From the NCBI GenBank assembly GCA_003219225.1, contig QHPZ01000192.1:1-20942 (forward strand): DNA of 20,942 bases, in the 5' to 3' direction. Of the stretch, positions 8,162-15,170 are shown piece by piece. The notes beneath the pieces were generated by a model that was not told where the DNA came from, ran no database searches, and worked only from the letters and a program-made list of their open reading frames with translations. Position 1 is the stretch's first letter. Every line of letters starts with the position of its first letter. The position numbers were made by a program, and so were the translations under genes. This stretch comes from Verrucomicrobiota bacterium. GTDB taxonomy: Bacteria; Verrucomicrobiota; Verrucomicrobiia; Chthoniobacterales; UBA10450.

Positions 8162-8244
8162 CGAAGGAATGACGAAGCACGAAACGCTTTCATCATTTAC
8201 TCATTTTGGCTTCCTTCGACATTCGACATTCGGCTTTCGTCATT
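8143..8244. repeat. Intergenic repeat cluster with inverted arm
   Basis: The 16-mer aatgacgaagcacgaa occurs perfectly at 8143-8158 and 8168-8183 (period 25), with a third partial copy, aatgacgaa, at 8157-8165. Its reverse complement ttcgtcatt lies at 8236-8244. A second inverted pair is cgaaggaa 8162-8169 with ttccttcg 8211-8218. The middle is AT-rich and carries ttcgacattcgacattcgg. The element can fold into a long imperfect hairpin and begins inside the 3' end of the GH26-like gene. Confidence 0.75.
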
Positions 8245-8286
8245 TACGACGGATGACAAACGTTGGAGGGCGTCGCATACTTCTTT

Positions 8287-8697
8287 ATGGTCAAAGTCGA
8301 TATTAAGTACACCGGCAATTTGCATTGCGATGCCACCCATGGTCCATCGCAATCGAAGCTCGGGACCGACGCTCCAACCGATAACAAAGGCAAAGGCGAA
8401 GCATTCTCGCCCACAGACTTGGTCGCGACCGCGCTCGGGACCTGCATCAGCACAACGATGGGAATCAAGGCCGAAGAACTCGGGGTGAACCTGAAAGGGA
8501 TGACTGTGAGTGTGCAGAAGGAAATGTCCAAAAACATGCCGCGCCGCATCGTCGCGTTGCCCTCAGAAGTTCACATTCCGCTGCCGGCAAATTCGCCGCA
8601 CCGCGAAGTCCTCGAGCAAACAGCGCTCAATTGCCCGGTGCATAAGAGTCTTCCGTCGGAAATTAATCGCCCGACGAAATTTTTCTGGGAAGGCTAG
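8287..8697 (+). CDS. OsmC-family peroxide/hydroperoxide-reductase-like protein
   Basis: A 136-residue cytoplasmic protein from ATG 8287; an in-frame TTG at 8263 is possible but would run into the repeat-rich leader. The OsmC/Ohr fold is visible in the order GNLHCDATHGPSQSKLGTDAP, then FSPTDLVATALGTCISTTMG with the first redox cysteine (C53), and LEQTALNCPVHKSL with the second (C116). Members use the Cys pair to reduce organic hydroperoxides. This one resembles the YhfA/OsmC-like subgroup more than Ohr, so the in vivo substrate is uncertain. It stands alone between two repeat elements. Confidence 0.9.
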   Translation: MVKVDIKYTGNLHCDATHGPSQSKLGTDAPTDNKGKGEAFSPTDLVATALGTCISTTMGIKAEELGVNLKGMTVSVQKEMSKNMPRRIVALPSEVHIPLPANSPHREVLEQTALNCPVHKSLPSEINRPTKFFWEG

Positions 8698-8703
8698 GCT
8701 GTT

Positions 8704-8764
8704 GGTGGGGCGAGACTCGGTCGAGCCGACTTATTTCGACGGCGCCGCAGAGCGTCGCCCCACC
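8704..8764. repeat. Palindromic element with 10-bp perfect outer arms
   Basis: ggtggggcga (8704-8713) and tcgccccacc (8755-8764) form perfect inverted arms. They enclose shorter internal inverted segments (around 8711-8728 and 8740-8756). It lies between the convergent OsmC and deoxyhypusine-synthase-like genes, and contains the stop codon and last codons of the latter. The architecture of outer stem plus internal hairpins resembles the elements at 11018-11074 and 19605-19658. Confidence 0.7.
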
Positions 8765-9798
8765 GGCTCAGATTCCCTTGCGTCCAGCATCCGCGAAAAC
8801 TCCCGCGCCGAGCGATTCTTCCACGCGCCTTTGTGCCAGGCGTAACCGGCGATGAGCGGGAACCCGATCGTCGCCTCAATAAAGACCATTTGTTCGGCGC
8901 CTTGATCGACTTTCCCCCACGAATTCGCTTCCTTTAATGTCGAGCTGCTGAGGGCGCCATCGCGCACGTCCGCCACGGTGAGTTGCACCGCGTATTTGTG
9001 CATGCCGATGTCGAACCCGAGATAATCGGCCGCCACCACCGTGTCCTGCGCGAAATTTTTCGGCACCCCGCCGCCGATCATCAGCAATCCGCTGACTTTG
9101 GATTCGATTTTGATTTTCGTGAGCTCGAGGAAATCCTTCGCCGAATCGATGCTGACGTGTCCGTCGGGATGATGCCACTGATGATGGATAAGACCGAAGC
9201 CTGCGCTGCAATCGCTGAACGCGGGGACGAAGATCGGCACGTTCTTCTCGAACGCGGCGAGCACGACCGAATCGCGGTTCTTCGCGTTCTCCTGCAGGTG
9301 CCGTCCCATCTCGCGAACGAACTCGCGCGACGAGTATGGACGCAGCTCGAGCCGATCGGCAAGTTCAGCGCAGGTCGAATCGCAAATGCGCAGCTGATCT
9401 TCGTCGATGTAAGTGTCGTAAATGCGGTCAATCGCCAGCCGGCGCAGCTGATCGTCATCCGCCGCGATTTCGCCGCGATAATGTTTGAAGCCCAGTCCTT
9501 CGAAAAAATCCTGATCGACGATGATGGCGCCGGTGGAAACGATCGCGTCGACCATGTTATGCCGGACAAGATCGACAACGACGTTTTTTAACCCGGCGGA
9601 AAAGAGCGAGCCGGCGAGGCAGAGAATGATCGTGCAATCGCGATCGCGCAGCATCGCGTCGTAGATTTGCGCCGCGCGGCCAAGCTCGCGGGCGGAGAAT
9701 GCCATTATGCTCATCGCTTCGACCAGCGGCACAACATTGTGCTGCTTGATGTCGATGTGCGCGATCTCTTCGGCCAGGAAATCAGATTTGCTTTTCAT
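8731..9798 (-). CDS. Deoxyhypusine-synthase-like protein (bacterial DHS/homospermidine-synthase family)
   Basis: A 355-residue cytoplasmic protein. ATG 9798 is chosen because it lies 10 bases after the hldD stop and starts a typical DHS N-terminus; an in-frame ATG at 9894 overlaps hldD. Family hallmarks are LAGSLFSAGLKNVVVDLVRHNMVDAIVSTG (NAD-binding half), DCSAGFGLIHHQ, LLMIGGGVPKNFAQD, and DGALSSS followed by EANSWGKV. K296 matches the catalytic lysine that forms the imine intermediate in eukaryotic DHS. In eukaryotes the enzyme transfers aminobutyl from spermidine to eIF5A; bacteria lack eIF5A, and relatives make polyamines such as homospermidine. The product here is therefore unproven. 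The last codons (SEPVGRRSAAPSK) and TAA stop are encoded by the 8704-8764 palindrome. Confidence 0.9.
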   Translation of the reverse strand: MKSKSDFLAEEIAHIDIKQHNVVPLVEAMSIMAFSARELGRAAQIYDAMLRDRDCTIILCLAGSLFSAGLKNVVVDLVRHNMVDAIVSTGAIIVDQDFFEGLGFKHYRGEIAADDDQLRRLAIDRIYDTYIDEDQLRICDSTCAELADRLELRPYSSREFVREMGRHLQENAKNRDSVVLAAFEKNVPIFVPAFSDCSAGFGLIHHQWHHPDGHVSIDSAKDFLELTKIKIESKVSGLLMIGGGVPKNFAQDTVVAADYLGFDIGMHKYAVQLTVADVRDGALSSSTLKEANSWGKVDQGAEQMVFIEATIGFPLIAGYAWHKGAWKNRSAREFSRMLDARESEPVGRRSAAPSK

Positions 9799-9808
9799 TT
9801 TGCTGACA

Positions 9809-10750
9809 TTAGGCCGGATACAACCACTTGACATAATCGGCCACGCCGCGCTCGAGCGGGAACTGTGGTTCGTACCCGAGCGCGTCCTGTGCACGAGTCA
9901 GATCGGCCTCGGTGAAGTTCTGGTAGTGCGCGTGGGGGTTGTCGATGTAGTCGGGCAGAAATTTTGTCCCGAGACATTTGTTTAACACGTCAACCAGCTC
10001 ATTGAAGGAGCGTGCCCGGCCGGAGCCGAGATTGTAAATGCCGCTCTTCTGTGCTTCCAGGGCGCGGATACTTCCTTCGACGGCGTCTTTGACGTAAACG
10101 AAATCGCGCTTCTGCTCGCCATGCTTGAAGATGCGCGGCCGTTGGCCGGCTTTCATCTGTTTGGCGAGATGATAAACCATGCTTGCGGGCACGCCTTTGT
10201 GCGCTTCGCGTGGGCCGTAAACGTTGAAGTAACGCAGCCCAACGATGATCCAATCGGGGTCCTCGCGGGCGGCGCGCGTGGCGATGTTGTCAATGATCGT
10301 TTTTGAAAACGCGTAGACGTTCGCCGGCGCCGCGCCGTTCGACTCCACACTCGCTTCGCGCGCCGGCCCGTAGGTCGCAGCCGATGACGCGTAGACGATC
10401 TGCATCTTTTTCTGGCGCGCGAATTTCAGGAGCCGACGGAAACTTTCCACGTTGTCGTGGACCTGCACGAATTGATCGTGCACCGTCGTGTCGGTGATCG
10501 AGGCGAGATGGAAGATGGCGTCGAACTGCTCGTCGCCGAATTGTTCCCACCAGTCGAGTTTCGCCAAATCCTGCGCGACGAAATCGCCGCGGTAACCGAG
10601 CAAGTTCTTGAAATTGCCCGAGCGAAAATCGTCGATCACCGTCAGTCGCGCCTCGGGAAATTTTTCCTGCAAGGCGAGCGCCAGATTTGAGCCGATGAAG
10701 CCGGCGCCGCCGGTGACGACCAGATTGAGGGGAGAAGTGCCTGCGGACAT
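9809..10750 (-). CDS. hldD: ADP-L-glycero-D-manno-heptose 6-epimerase
   Basis: A 313-residue extended short-chain dehydrogenase, close to the usual length of about 310. It converts ADP-D-glycero-D-manno-heptose to the L-glycero form for the lipopolysaccharide inner core, in the cytoplasm. GGAGFIG (residues 14-20) binds NADP, ASSAATYG contains the catalytic Ser, and YAFSK gives Tyr146 and Lys150. GLRYFNVYGPRE, HKGVPASMVYHLAKQ and the HldD-typical KHGEQKRDFVYVKD identify HldD rather than a generic UDP-glucose epimerase. The DHS-like gene follows 10 bases downstream on the same strand, so the two are probably co-transcribed. No other heptose genes are in the window. Confidence 0.94.
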   Translation of the reverse strand: MSAGTSPLNLVVTGGAGFIGSNLALALQEKFPEARLTVIDDFRSGNFKNLLGYRGDFVAQDLAKLDWWEQFGDEQFDAIFHLASITDTTVHDQFVQVHDNVESFRRLLKFARQKKMQIVYASSAATYGPAREASVESNGAAPANVYAFSKTIIDNIATRAAREDPDWIIVGLRYFNVYGPREAHKGVPASMVYHLAKQMKAGQRPRIFKHGEQKRDFVYVKDAVEGSIRALEAQKSGIYNLGSGRARSFNELVDVLNKCLGTKFLPDYIDNPHAHYQNFTEADLTRAQDALGYEPQFPLERGVADYVKWLYPA

Positions 10751-10841
10751 AGGGAAATTTGCTGCGCCTGATAGATAAATCTTGAGCGACCGCGCGCAAG
10801 CCGCTAGTTGTCGATCTTAGTTCTTTGCCAGTTTAAGAAAA

Positions 10842-11011
10842 GTGGATCGGCGCGAGAAATCCCGTGTGAATCGGGAGCAGTTGCGCTGCTGTAACTGGAT
10901 ACGACTTCCCAGGGCCAATCCCCGAAAATTTTCGGGGGTGAAGGCGGGAAGAAGGTGATGCCGCAAATGCGGCATTGTTAAGCCAGGAGCCAGAATATTC
11001 GGCCGTTCCAC
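10842..11011 (+). promoter_or_regulatory. Cobalamin (adenosylcobalamin-type) riboswitch aptamer
   Basis: The conserved core gtgtgaatcggg (10864-10875), followed by gctgctgtaactgg (10885-10898), and the B12-box-like aagccaggagccag (10980-10993) occur in the canonical order. A closing P1 helix can form between 10842-10851 and 11002-11011 (9 of 10 pairs, one U-U mismatch). Peripheral stems are the 18-bp perfect palindrome at 10920-10937 and atgccgc/gcggcat (10958-10964 with 10969-10975). It sits upstream of a BtuB-like receptor on the same strand, as expected for a B12-repressed uptake gene. Within the 429-base gap 10751-11179, bases 10751-10841 show no further feature I can support beyond being the presumed promoter region for hldD (-) and the leader (+). 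Confidence 0.93.
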
Positions 11012-11017
11012 CTCATT

Positions 11018-11074
11018 CTGTAGCCGTCGCGCTCTGCGCGACGCGGAACGCGTCCCACAGGGACGCGGCTACAG
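11018..11074. repeat. Three-way-junction palindrome in the riboswitch leader
   Basis: Outer arms ctgtagcc (11018-11025) and ggctacag (11067-11074) enclose two adjacent perfect hairpins. The first is gtcgcgc-tct-gcgcgac (11026-11042) and the second gcgtccc-aca-gggacgc (11050-11066). The structure begins 6 bases after the aptamer's closing stem, between the aptamer and the receptor's ribosome binding site. It probably belongs to a dispersed repeat family and may have been captured as part of the leader. Confidence 0.75.
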
Positions 11075-11150
11075 CAAAAACTTCTTCGCAGAAAAGAAGA
11101 ATGAGAGCTGGGCGATGCGCCTTCCCGCCACTGCGGGACGACAAACAAGT

Positions 11151-11170
11151 CCGACTCTCGGAGTTGGAGG
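11151..11170 (+). promoter_or_regulatory. Shine-Dalgarno of the TonB receptor, partly paired in a hairpin
   Basis: GGAGG at 11166-11170 lies 9 bases before ATG 11180 and is the strongest ribosome binding site in the window. Bases 11151-11157 (ccgactc) can pair with 11161-11167 (gagttgg) around a tcg loop, with one G-U pair. The first two G of the Shine-Dalgarno would then be in the stem. A second hairpin, cccgc/gcggg, is at 11124-11137. Translational control by the riboswitch is an inference. Confidence 0.55.
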
Positions 11171-11179
11171 TAATTTGTT

Positions 11180-13054
11180 ATGCGATTTTGCCCATTTTGT
11201 TTATTGCTCATGGTTGTCGTCCCCGCTGGGTTTGCGCTCGGCGCGGAGGATACCGCAACATCGACAATCGATTCTCAGGCCGAAGCAGAGCCGGTGATTG
11301 TTTCAGCCACGCGCACCGAGATTCGGCTCGATCAATCACCTGCGAGTGTGAGCGTGATTTCCTCCGAAGAGCTCGAGGAAAAACAAATCGAGCGCGTGGC
11401 TGACGCTTTGCGCGAAGTGCCCGGCTTATCTGTTGTTCAAACCGGCAGCCCGGGCCAACTCACGTCCGTCTTTACCCGAGGCCTGCGCAGTGAGCACACC
11501 CAGATTTTGCTCGACGGGGTGCCGATCAACCAGGGTTTGCAGGGCGCGTTCAATTTCGCCGATTTCACCACAGACGATATTGACCGCGTCGAGATTGTGC
11601 GTGGACCGCAAAGCACAATTTACGGGCCGCGCGCGCTTGCCGGGGTGATCCAGATTTTCACAAAGCAAGGCGAAGGCGAGCCGGGCTTCACGTTGAGCGC
11701 GGAAGGCGGCTCCTACGACACCTTCCGCGAAGCCCTGCAAAGTGACGGCAAGATCGGCACGGTCGATTACTCGTTGGGCGCGAGCCGGGTTGATACCGAC
11801 AATGCGCGGCCGAACAATCAATATCGAAACACCGCCGGCCTCGCCAACATCGGTTGGTCGCCTAACGAACAGCTCCGCATCAGCGGATTGTTCATGTATT
11901 CGCTGAGCGACATCGGTCTGCCGAACACAATCTTTGACCCAAGGCCGCTCGACAATTTCCTGACGGAACGGTGGCTGGTCGCGCCGCATGTCGATCTTCG
12001 CATCGCCGATTGGTGGGAACACAAGTTGATCTTCAGCTACGATCACGAGCGCCAGATCAACGATCCCAACCAGGACGGCTTTCTCGGGCCGACCCGTGCA
12101 GTCTTCGAGCGAGCGCAGGTCGATTATCAGAACGATCTGCGGCCGAACTCGTGGCTCACCTTCACGTCCGGATTTTTCTACACCGCCACGAATGCGGGGC
12201 AGGAAAGGCCGTTTGTCCTTTTCGGCCCGACGTTTATCAGCGATCACCCGAAACAAGTCGCCGGATTTGTGCAGGCGACAGTCGATATCGAGAACTTTGT
12301 GTTAGTCGCCGGAGGCCGCTACACCTCGTTCAATCAGTACGGCGACATCTGGACCTATCGTTTTGCCGGCAGTTACAAGATCGACGAGACAGACACGACG
12401 TTACACGCGAGCGTCGCCACGGGCTTCAGTCCGCCGAGCAGCCAGGACATCTTGTTCCGATTCAACACCGATCCGCTCCGGCCGGAGGAAGACCTCGGCT
12501 GGGACGCAGGGATTGAGCAGCGGCTCTGGAACGAGCGCGTCATCATCGGCGCGACTTATTTCCACAACGATTTGACCAACATCATCGGTTTTAACGGCTT
12601 GTTCGAGACGTTGAATCTTGGCGCGGCTGAGACGCAGGGCGTTGAGACCGAGCTGCGCGCTCAACCGATTGCCGAACTTGTCTTCACCGCGAGCTACACC
12701 TATCTCGAAGCGGAGAACACTTCCGCAGCCGATATTTCCCAGCCTCAGGGGGCGCGTTTGCCGCGCCGGCCGCGGAACGAGCTTTACGTTTCCGCTTCTT
12801 ACTTGTGGTGGAAGAAATTGCGCACCACGGCCGAGGCGAAATTTGTCAATGCGCGCGAGGAATTAAATTTCGGCGGGCCGAACTTCGATATCGAAGACTA
12901 CAATTTCGTGAACGTCGCCGCCGAATACGAGGTGAACGCGCACCTGTCGATCTTCGGCCATATCGATAACCTGACCAACGAACATTACGCCGAGGTGTTC
13001 GGGTTCCCGGCGCTCGGCCGTGCCGTCTACGGAGGTGTGAAGCTCCGGTTCTAA
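11180..13054 (+). CDS. btuB: TonB-dependent outer-membrane receptor, BtuB-like (cobalamin/corrinoid uptake)
   Basis: A 624-residue outer-membrane transporter. It has a signal peptide (MRFCPFCLLLMVVVPAGFALG), a TonB-box-like segment EPVIVSATRTE near residue 36, and a plug domain. The plug contains SVSVISSEELEEKQIERVADALREVPGL, FTRGLRSEHTQILLDGVPI and RVEIVRGPQSTIYGP. A beta-barrel of alternating strands follows, ending in the TonB receptor signature NLTNEHYAEVFGFPALGRAVYGGVKLRF with a terminal Phe for BAM recognition. The length and ILLDGVPIN / VEIVRGPxSxxYG motifs fit BtuB. The upstream cobalamin riboswitch is the main reason to assign corrinoids rather than a siderophore. No BtuCDF genes are adjacent, so the inner-membrane partner must be elsewhere. 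Confidence 0.9.
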   Translation: MRFCPFCLLLMVVVPAGFALGAEDTATSTIDSQAEAEPVIVSATRTEIRLDQSPASVSVISSEELEEKQIERVADALREVPGLSVVQTGSPGQLTSVFTRGLRSEHTQILLDGVPINQGLQGAFNFADFTTDDIDRVEIVRGPQSTIYGPRALAGVIQIFTKQGEGEPGFTLSAEGGSYDTFREALQSDGKIGTVDYSLGASRVDTDNARPNNQYRNTAGLANIGWSPNEQLRISGLFMYSLSDIGLPNTIFDPRPLDNFLTERWLVAPHVDLRIADWWEHKLIFSYDHERQINDPNQDGFLGPTRAVFERAQVDYQNDLRPNSWLTFTSGFFYTATNAGQERPFVLFGPTFISDHPKQVAGFVQATVDIENFVLVAGGRYTSFNQYGDIWTYRFAGSYKIDETDTTLHASVATGFSPPSSQDILFRFNTDPLRPEEDLGWDAGIEQRLWNERVIIGATYFHNDLTNIIGFNGLFETLNLGAAETQGVETELRAQPIAELVFTASYTYLEAENTSAADISQPQGARLPRRPRNELYVSASYLWWKKLRTTAEAKFVNAREELNFGGPNFDIEDYNFVNVAAEYEVNAHLSIFGHIDNLTNEHYAEVFGFPALGRAVYGGVKLRF

Positions 13055-13061
13055 GGCAACT

Positions 13062-13123
13062 TGTCATTCCGAGCGAAGTCGCTTGCCGCGCCGTAGCTTT
13101 ATGCGAAGGCTGGGAGGAATCTC
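13062..13123. repeat. Composite intergenic repeat (TCATTCCGAGCGAAG ... GAGGAATCTC)
   Basis: tgtcattccgagcgaagtcg at 13062-13081 and gaggaatctc at 13114-13123 resemble the two ends of a repeat I recall as common in such genomes. Here they are separated by 32 bases that contain gccgtagctttatgcgaaggc. The arms attcc (13066-13070) and ggaat (13116-13120) are inverted. The element fills the whole gap between the receptor and proC. Copy number in the genome cannot be seen from this window. Confidence 0.5.
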
Positions 13124-13134
13124 TTACTGGTTAA

Positions 13135-13966
13135 ATGAGCAAGCCACTCCGCGACAAAAAACTTGCAGTGCTCGGCGCCGGCAAACTCGGCGGCATTTTG
13201 CTGCGAGCTTATCTAAAGCAAGCGCTGTTTCCCGCCAGGCACGTAACCGCGACCGTGAAGCATGGGGAAAAAACCGCGGCCCGAGCGAAAACGCTCGGCG
13301 TGTCGGTAATCAGCGACAATCGCAAAGCCGTGAAAGGCGCCGATGTCATTCTGCTGAGTGTGAAACCGCAGGTGGTGGCGGAAGTTTTGCGCGAGATCGC
13401 TCCGGAAATTGGTCCGAAGACGCTCCTTATTTCTGTCGCCGCTTCCGTGCCGACGAGCTACGTCGAGCAACAGCTCGCGGCGGCAGGCGGCAAGCCGAGC
13501 AAAATCGCCGTCGTGCGTGCGATGCCGAATACGCCTGCCGCCGTTGGCTGCGGGATGACGGCCGCACGCGCGCGAAGCCGATCTCGAGATTGCGCGAGCA
13601 ATGTTCGACGCCGTCGGCCGCACGGTCGTTGTCGACGAGAAAAACATGGACGCGGTGACCGGTCTCTCGGCCAGCGGCCCGGCTTTCGCCTACATCATTT
13701 TGGAATCGCTGGCCGAAGCTGGCGTGAAAGTCGGTCTGCCCCGCGACATAGCCACGTTGCTTGCCGCCCAGACAATGAAGGGCTCCGCGAGCGTCGTGTT
13801 GGAAACAGGCGATCATCCTGCGCTGCTCAAGGATGCGGTCACCACGCCGGCCGGTTGCACGATTGATGGCATTCTCGAGCTGGAGGAAGGAAAACTCCGC
13901 GTCACGCTGATCAAGGCAGTCGTGAAAGCGACCGACCGCGCGGGTGAGCTGCTGTTTGAGAAATAA
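13135..13966 (+). pseudogene. proC: Pyrroline-5-carboxylate reductase, interrupted by a one-base frameshift
   Basis: This is P5C reductase, the last step of proline synthesis. The N-terminal NAD(P)-binding half starts at ATG 13135 (KLAVLGAGKLGGILLRAYL, then DVILLSVKPQVV and VVRAMPNTPAAVGCGMTA). At about 13567-13574, in a cgcgcgcg tract, the frame shifts by one base. The C-terminal dimerisation half (EADLEIARAMFDAVG, LSASGPAFAYIILESLAEAGVKVGLPRD, TTPAGCTIDGILELE) then continues in another frame to TAA at 13964-13966. Both halves are complete and conserved, and removing one base restores a protein of about 276 residues, near normal length. That favours a sequencing or assembly error, or a very recent mutation, over an old pseudogene. 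As read, the first frame continues with unrelated sequence to 13866. RmuC follows 2 bases after the stop. Confidence 0.85.
13601..13966 (+). CDS. proC: ProC C-terminal dimerisation half as a separate reading frame
   Basis: If the frameshift in proC is real, this 121-residue frame from ATG 13601 is the only part that would encode the dimerisation domain (ASGPAFAYIILES, TTPAGCTIDG). It lacks the NAD(P)-binding Rossmann fold and would not be active alone. An annotation program would probably report it as a second, shorter gene. It is better regarded as the second half of the interrupted gene. Confidence 0.5.
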   Translation: MFDAVGRTVVVDEKNMDAVTGLSASGPAFAYIILESLAEAGVKVGLPRDIATLLAAQTMKGSASVVLETGDHPALLKDAVTTPAGCTIDGILELEEGKLRVTLIKAVVKATDRAGELLFEK

Positions 13967-13968
13967 CA

Positions 13969-15168
13969 ATGAGCCCGCTGGTTTATCTGATCGTCGGCCT
14001 GGTCGGCGGCGGTGCGGTCGCTGCGTTTGTTTTTCTGTTGAGCCGCCGCCGCCGCCGCGCCTCTGATGTGCAGACCGAGCTCGTCAAGCGTTTGGAAATG
14101 CTCGATCGTGGGCTGCGCGACGAATTCTCGCGCAATCGCGAGGAGGGCGCCTCGATCGCGAAAAGCCAGCGCGAAGAACTCGGCCGATCGCTCGAAGGCG
14201 TGCGCGCGATTGTCGATCTTCGTTTGAAAGAACTACAGCAGGACAACTCGCGACAGATCGATAAGATGCGCGCGACGGTAGATGAGAAGTTGCAAGGGAC
14301 GCTGGAGAGACGCCTTGGTGAATCCTTCAAGCTGGTAAGCGATCGCCTCGAACAGGTGCATCAGGGGCTGGGCGCGATGCAGCAGTTAGCCAGCGACGTC
14401 GGCGGGCTGCAGAAAGTGCTAGCCAACGTGAAGACGCGCGGCGGCTGGGGCGAAGTGCAATTGGGCGCGCTCCTCGAGCAGGTGCTCACGCCGGACCAGT
14501 TCGCGAGAAATGTGCAAACGCGCGAGGACACGGCCGAGCGTGTCGAGTACGCCATCAAGTTGCCGGGCGACGAAAACGGCGCGCCGGTCTGGCTGCCGAT
14601 TGATGCGAAATTTCCGACCGAAGATTACCACCGCTTGCTCGCGGCCCAGGACAGGGGAGATGTCGATCTTGTCGAGAGCGCAATGAAGAGTTTGGAAGCG
14701 CAGTTGAAGAAAAGCGCGAAAGAAATTTGCGCGAAATACATTAACCCGCCGCGCACAACCGATTTCGCGCTCATGTTTTTGCCGACCGAAGGTCTGTATG
14801 CCGAAGCCATTCGACGGGTCGGCCTGGTCGAGCAGGTGCAACGCGATTGCCGGGTGGTTTTTGCCGGACCAACGACGCTGGCGGCGTTACTCAACAGTTT
14901 GCAAATGGGTTTTCGCACACTCGCGATCCAGAAACGCTCCAGCGAAGTCTGGAACCGGCTTGCCGAGGTCAAGACCGAGTTCGGCAAATTCGGCGAGGCG
15001 CTCGCCGCGGTGAAAGAGAAGCTCGATCAGGCGTCCCGCCACGTCGATAACGTCGCGGTGCGCTCGCGCGTGATCACGAGAAAGCTGCGCGACGTCGAGG
15101 AACTGCCGAGTAATCCGCAGCCGATGCTGAGAAGTTTGTTAGGCGACTCGGATGCCGCCGAACGGTGA
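13969..15168 (+). CDS. rmuC: DNA recombination protein RmuC
   Basis: A 399-residue protein with an N-terminal membrane anchor (about residues 4-25) followed by an Arg-rich stop-transfer segment (SRRRRR). A long coiled coil covers about residues 35-140 (REELGRSLEGVRAIVDLRLKELQQD and on). The RmuC nuclease-like domain covers roughly 150-370, with KTRGGWGEVQLGALLEQVLTPDQFARNVQTRE, VWLPIDAKFPTEDYHRLL, DFALMFLPTEGLYAEA and FAGPTTLAALLNSLQMGFRTLAIQKRS, all diagnostic. RmuC limits inversions at short inverted repeats in E. coli, which is of note in a region this rich in palindromes. Start ATG 13969 is 2 bases after proC, suggesting co-transcription. Confidence 0.95.
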   Translation: MSPLVYLIVGLVGGGAVAAFVFLLSRRRRRASDVQTELVKRLEMLDRGLRDEFSRNREEGASIAKSQREELGRSLEGVRAIVDLRLKELQQDNSRQIDKMRATVDEKLQGTLERRLGESFKLVSDRLEQVHQGLGAMQQLASDVGGLQKVLANVKTRGGWGEVQLGALLEQVLTPDQFARNVQTREDTAERVEYAIKLPGDENGAPVWLPIDAKFPTEDYHRLLAAQDRGDVDLVESAMKSLEAQLKKSAKEICAKYINPPRTTDFALMFLPTEGLYAEAIRRVGLVEQVQRDCRVVFAGPTTLAALLNSLQMGFRTLAIQKRSSEVWNRLAEVKTEFGKFGEALAAVKEKLDQASRHVDNVAVRSRVITRKLRDVEELPSNPQPMLRSLLGDSDAAER

Positions 15169-15170
15169 CT

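Noticed and set aside
8143..8244. CRISPR-like direct repeats
   Set aside because: Only two full 16-base copies with a 25-base period and an inverted third; there are no spacers of constant length and no cas genes nearby.
11426..12256. A 276-codon open frame on the minus strand opposite the TonB receptor
   Set aside because: The plus-strand receptor has plug and barrel motifs throughout; the antisense frame has no recognisable domain.
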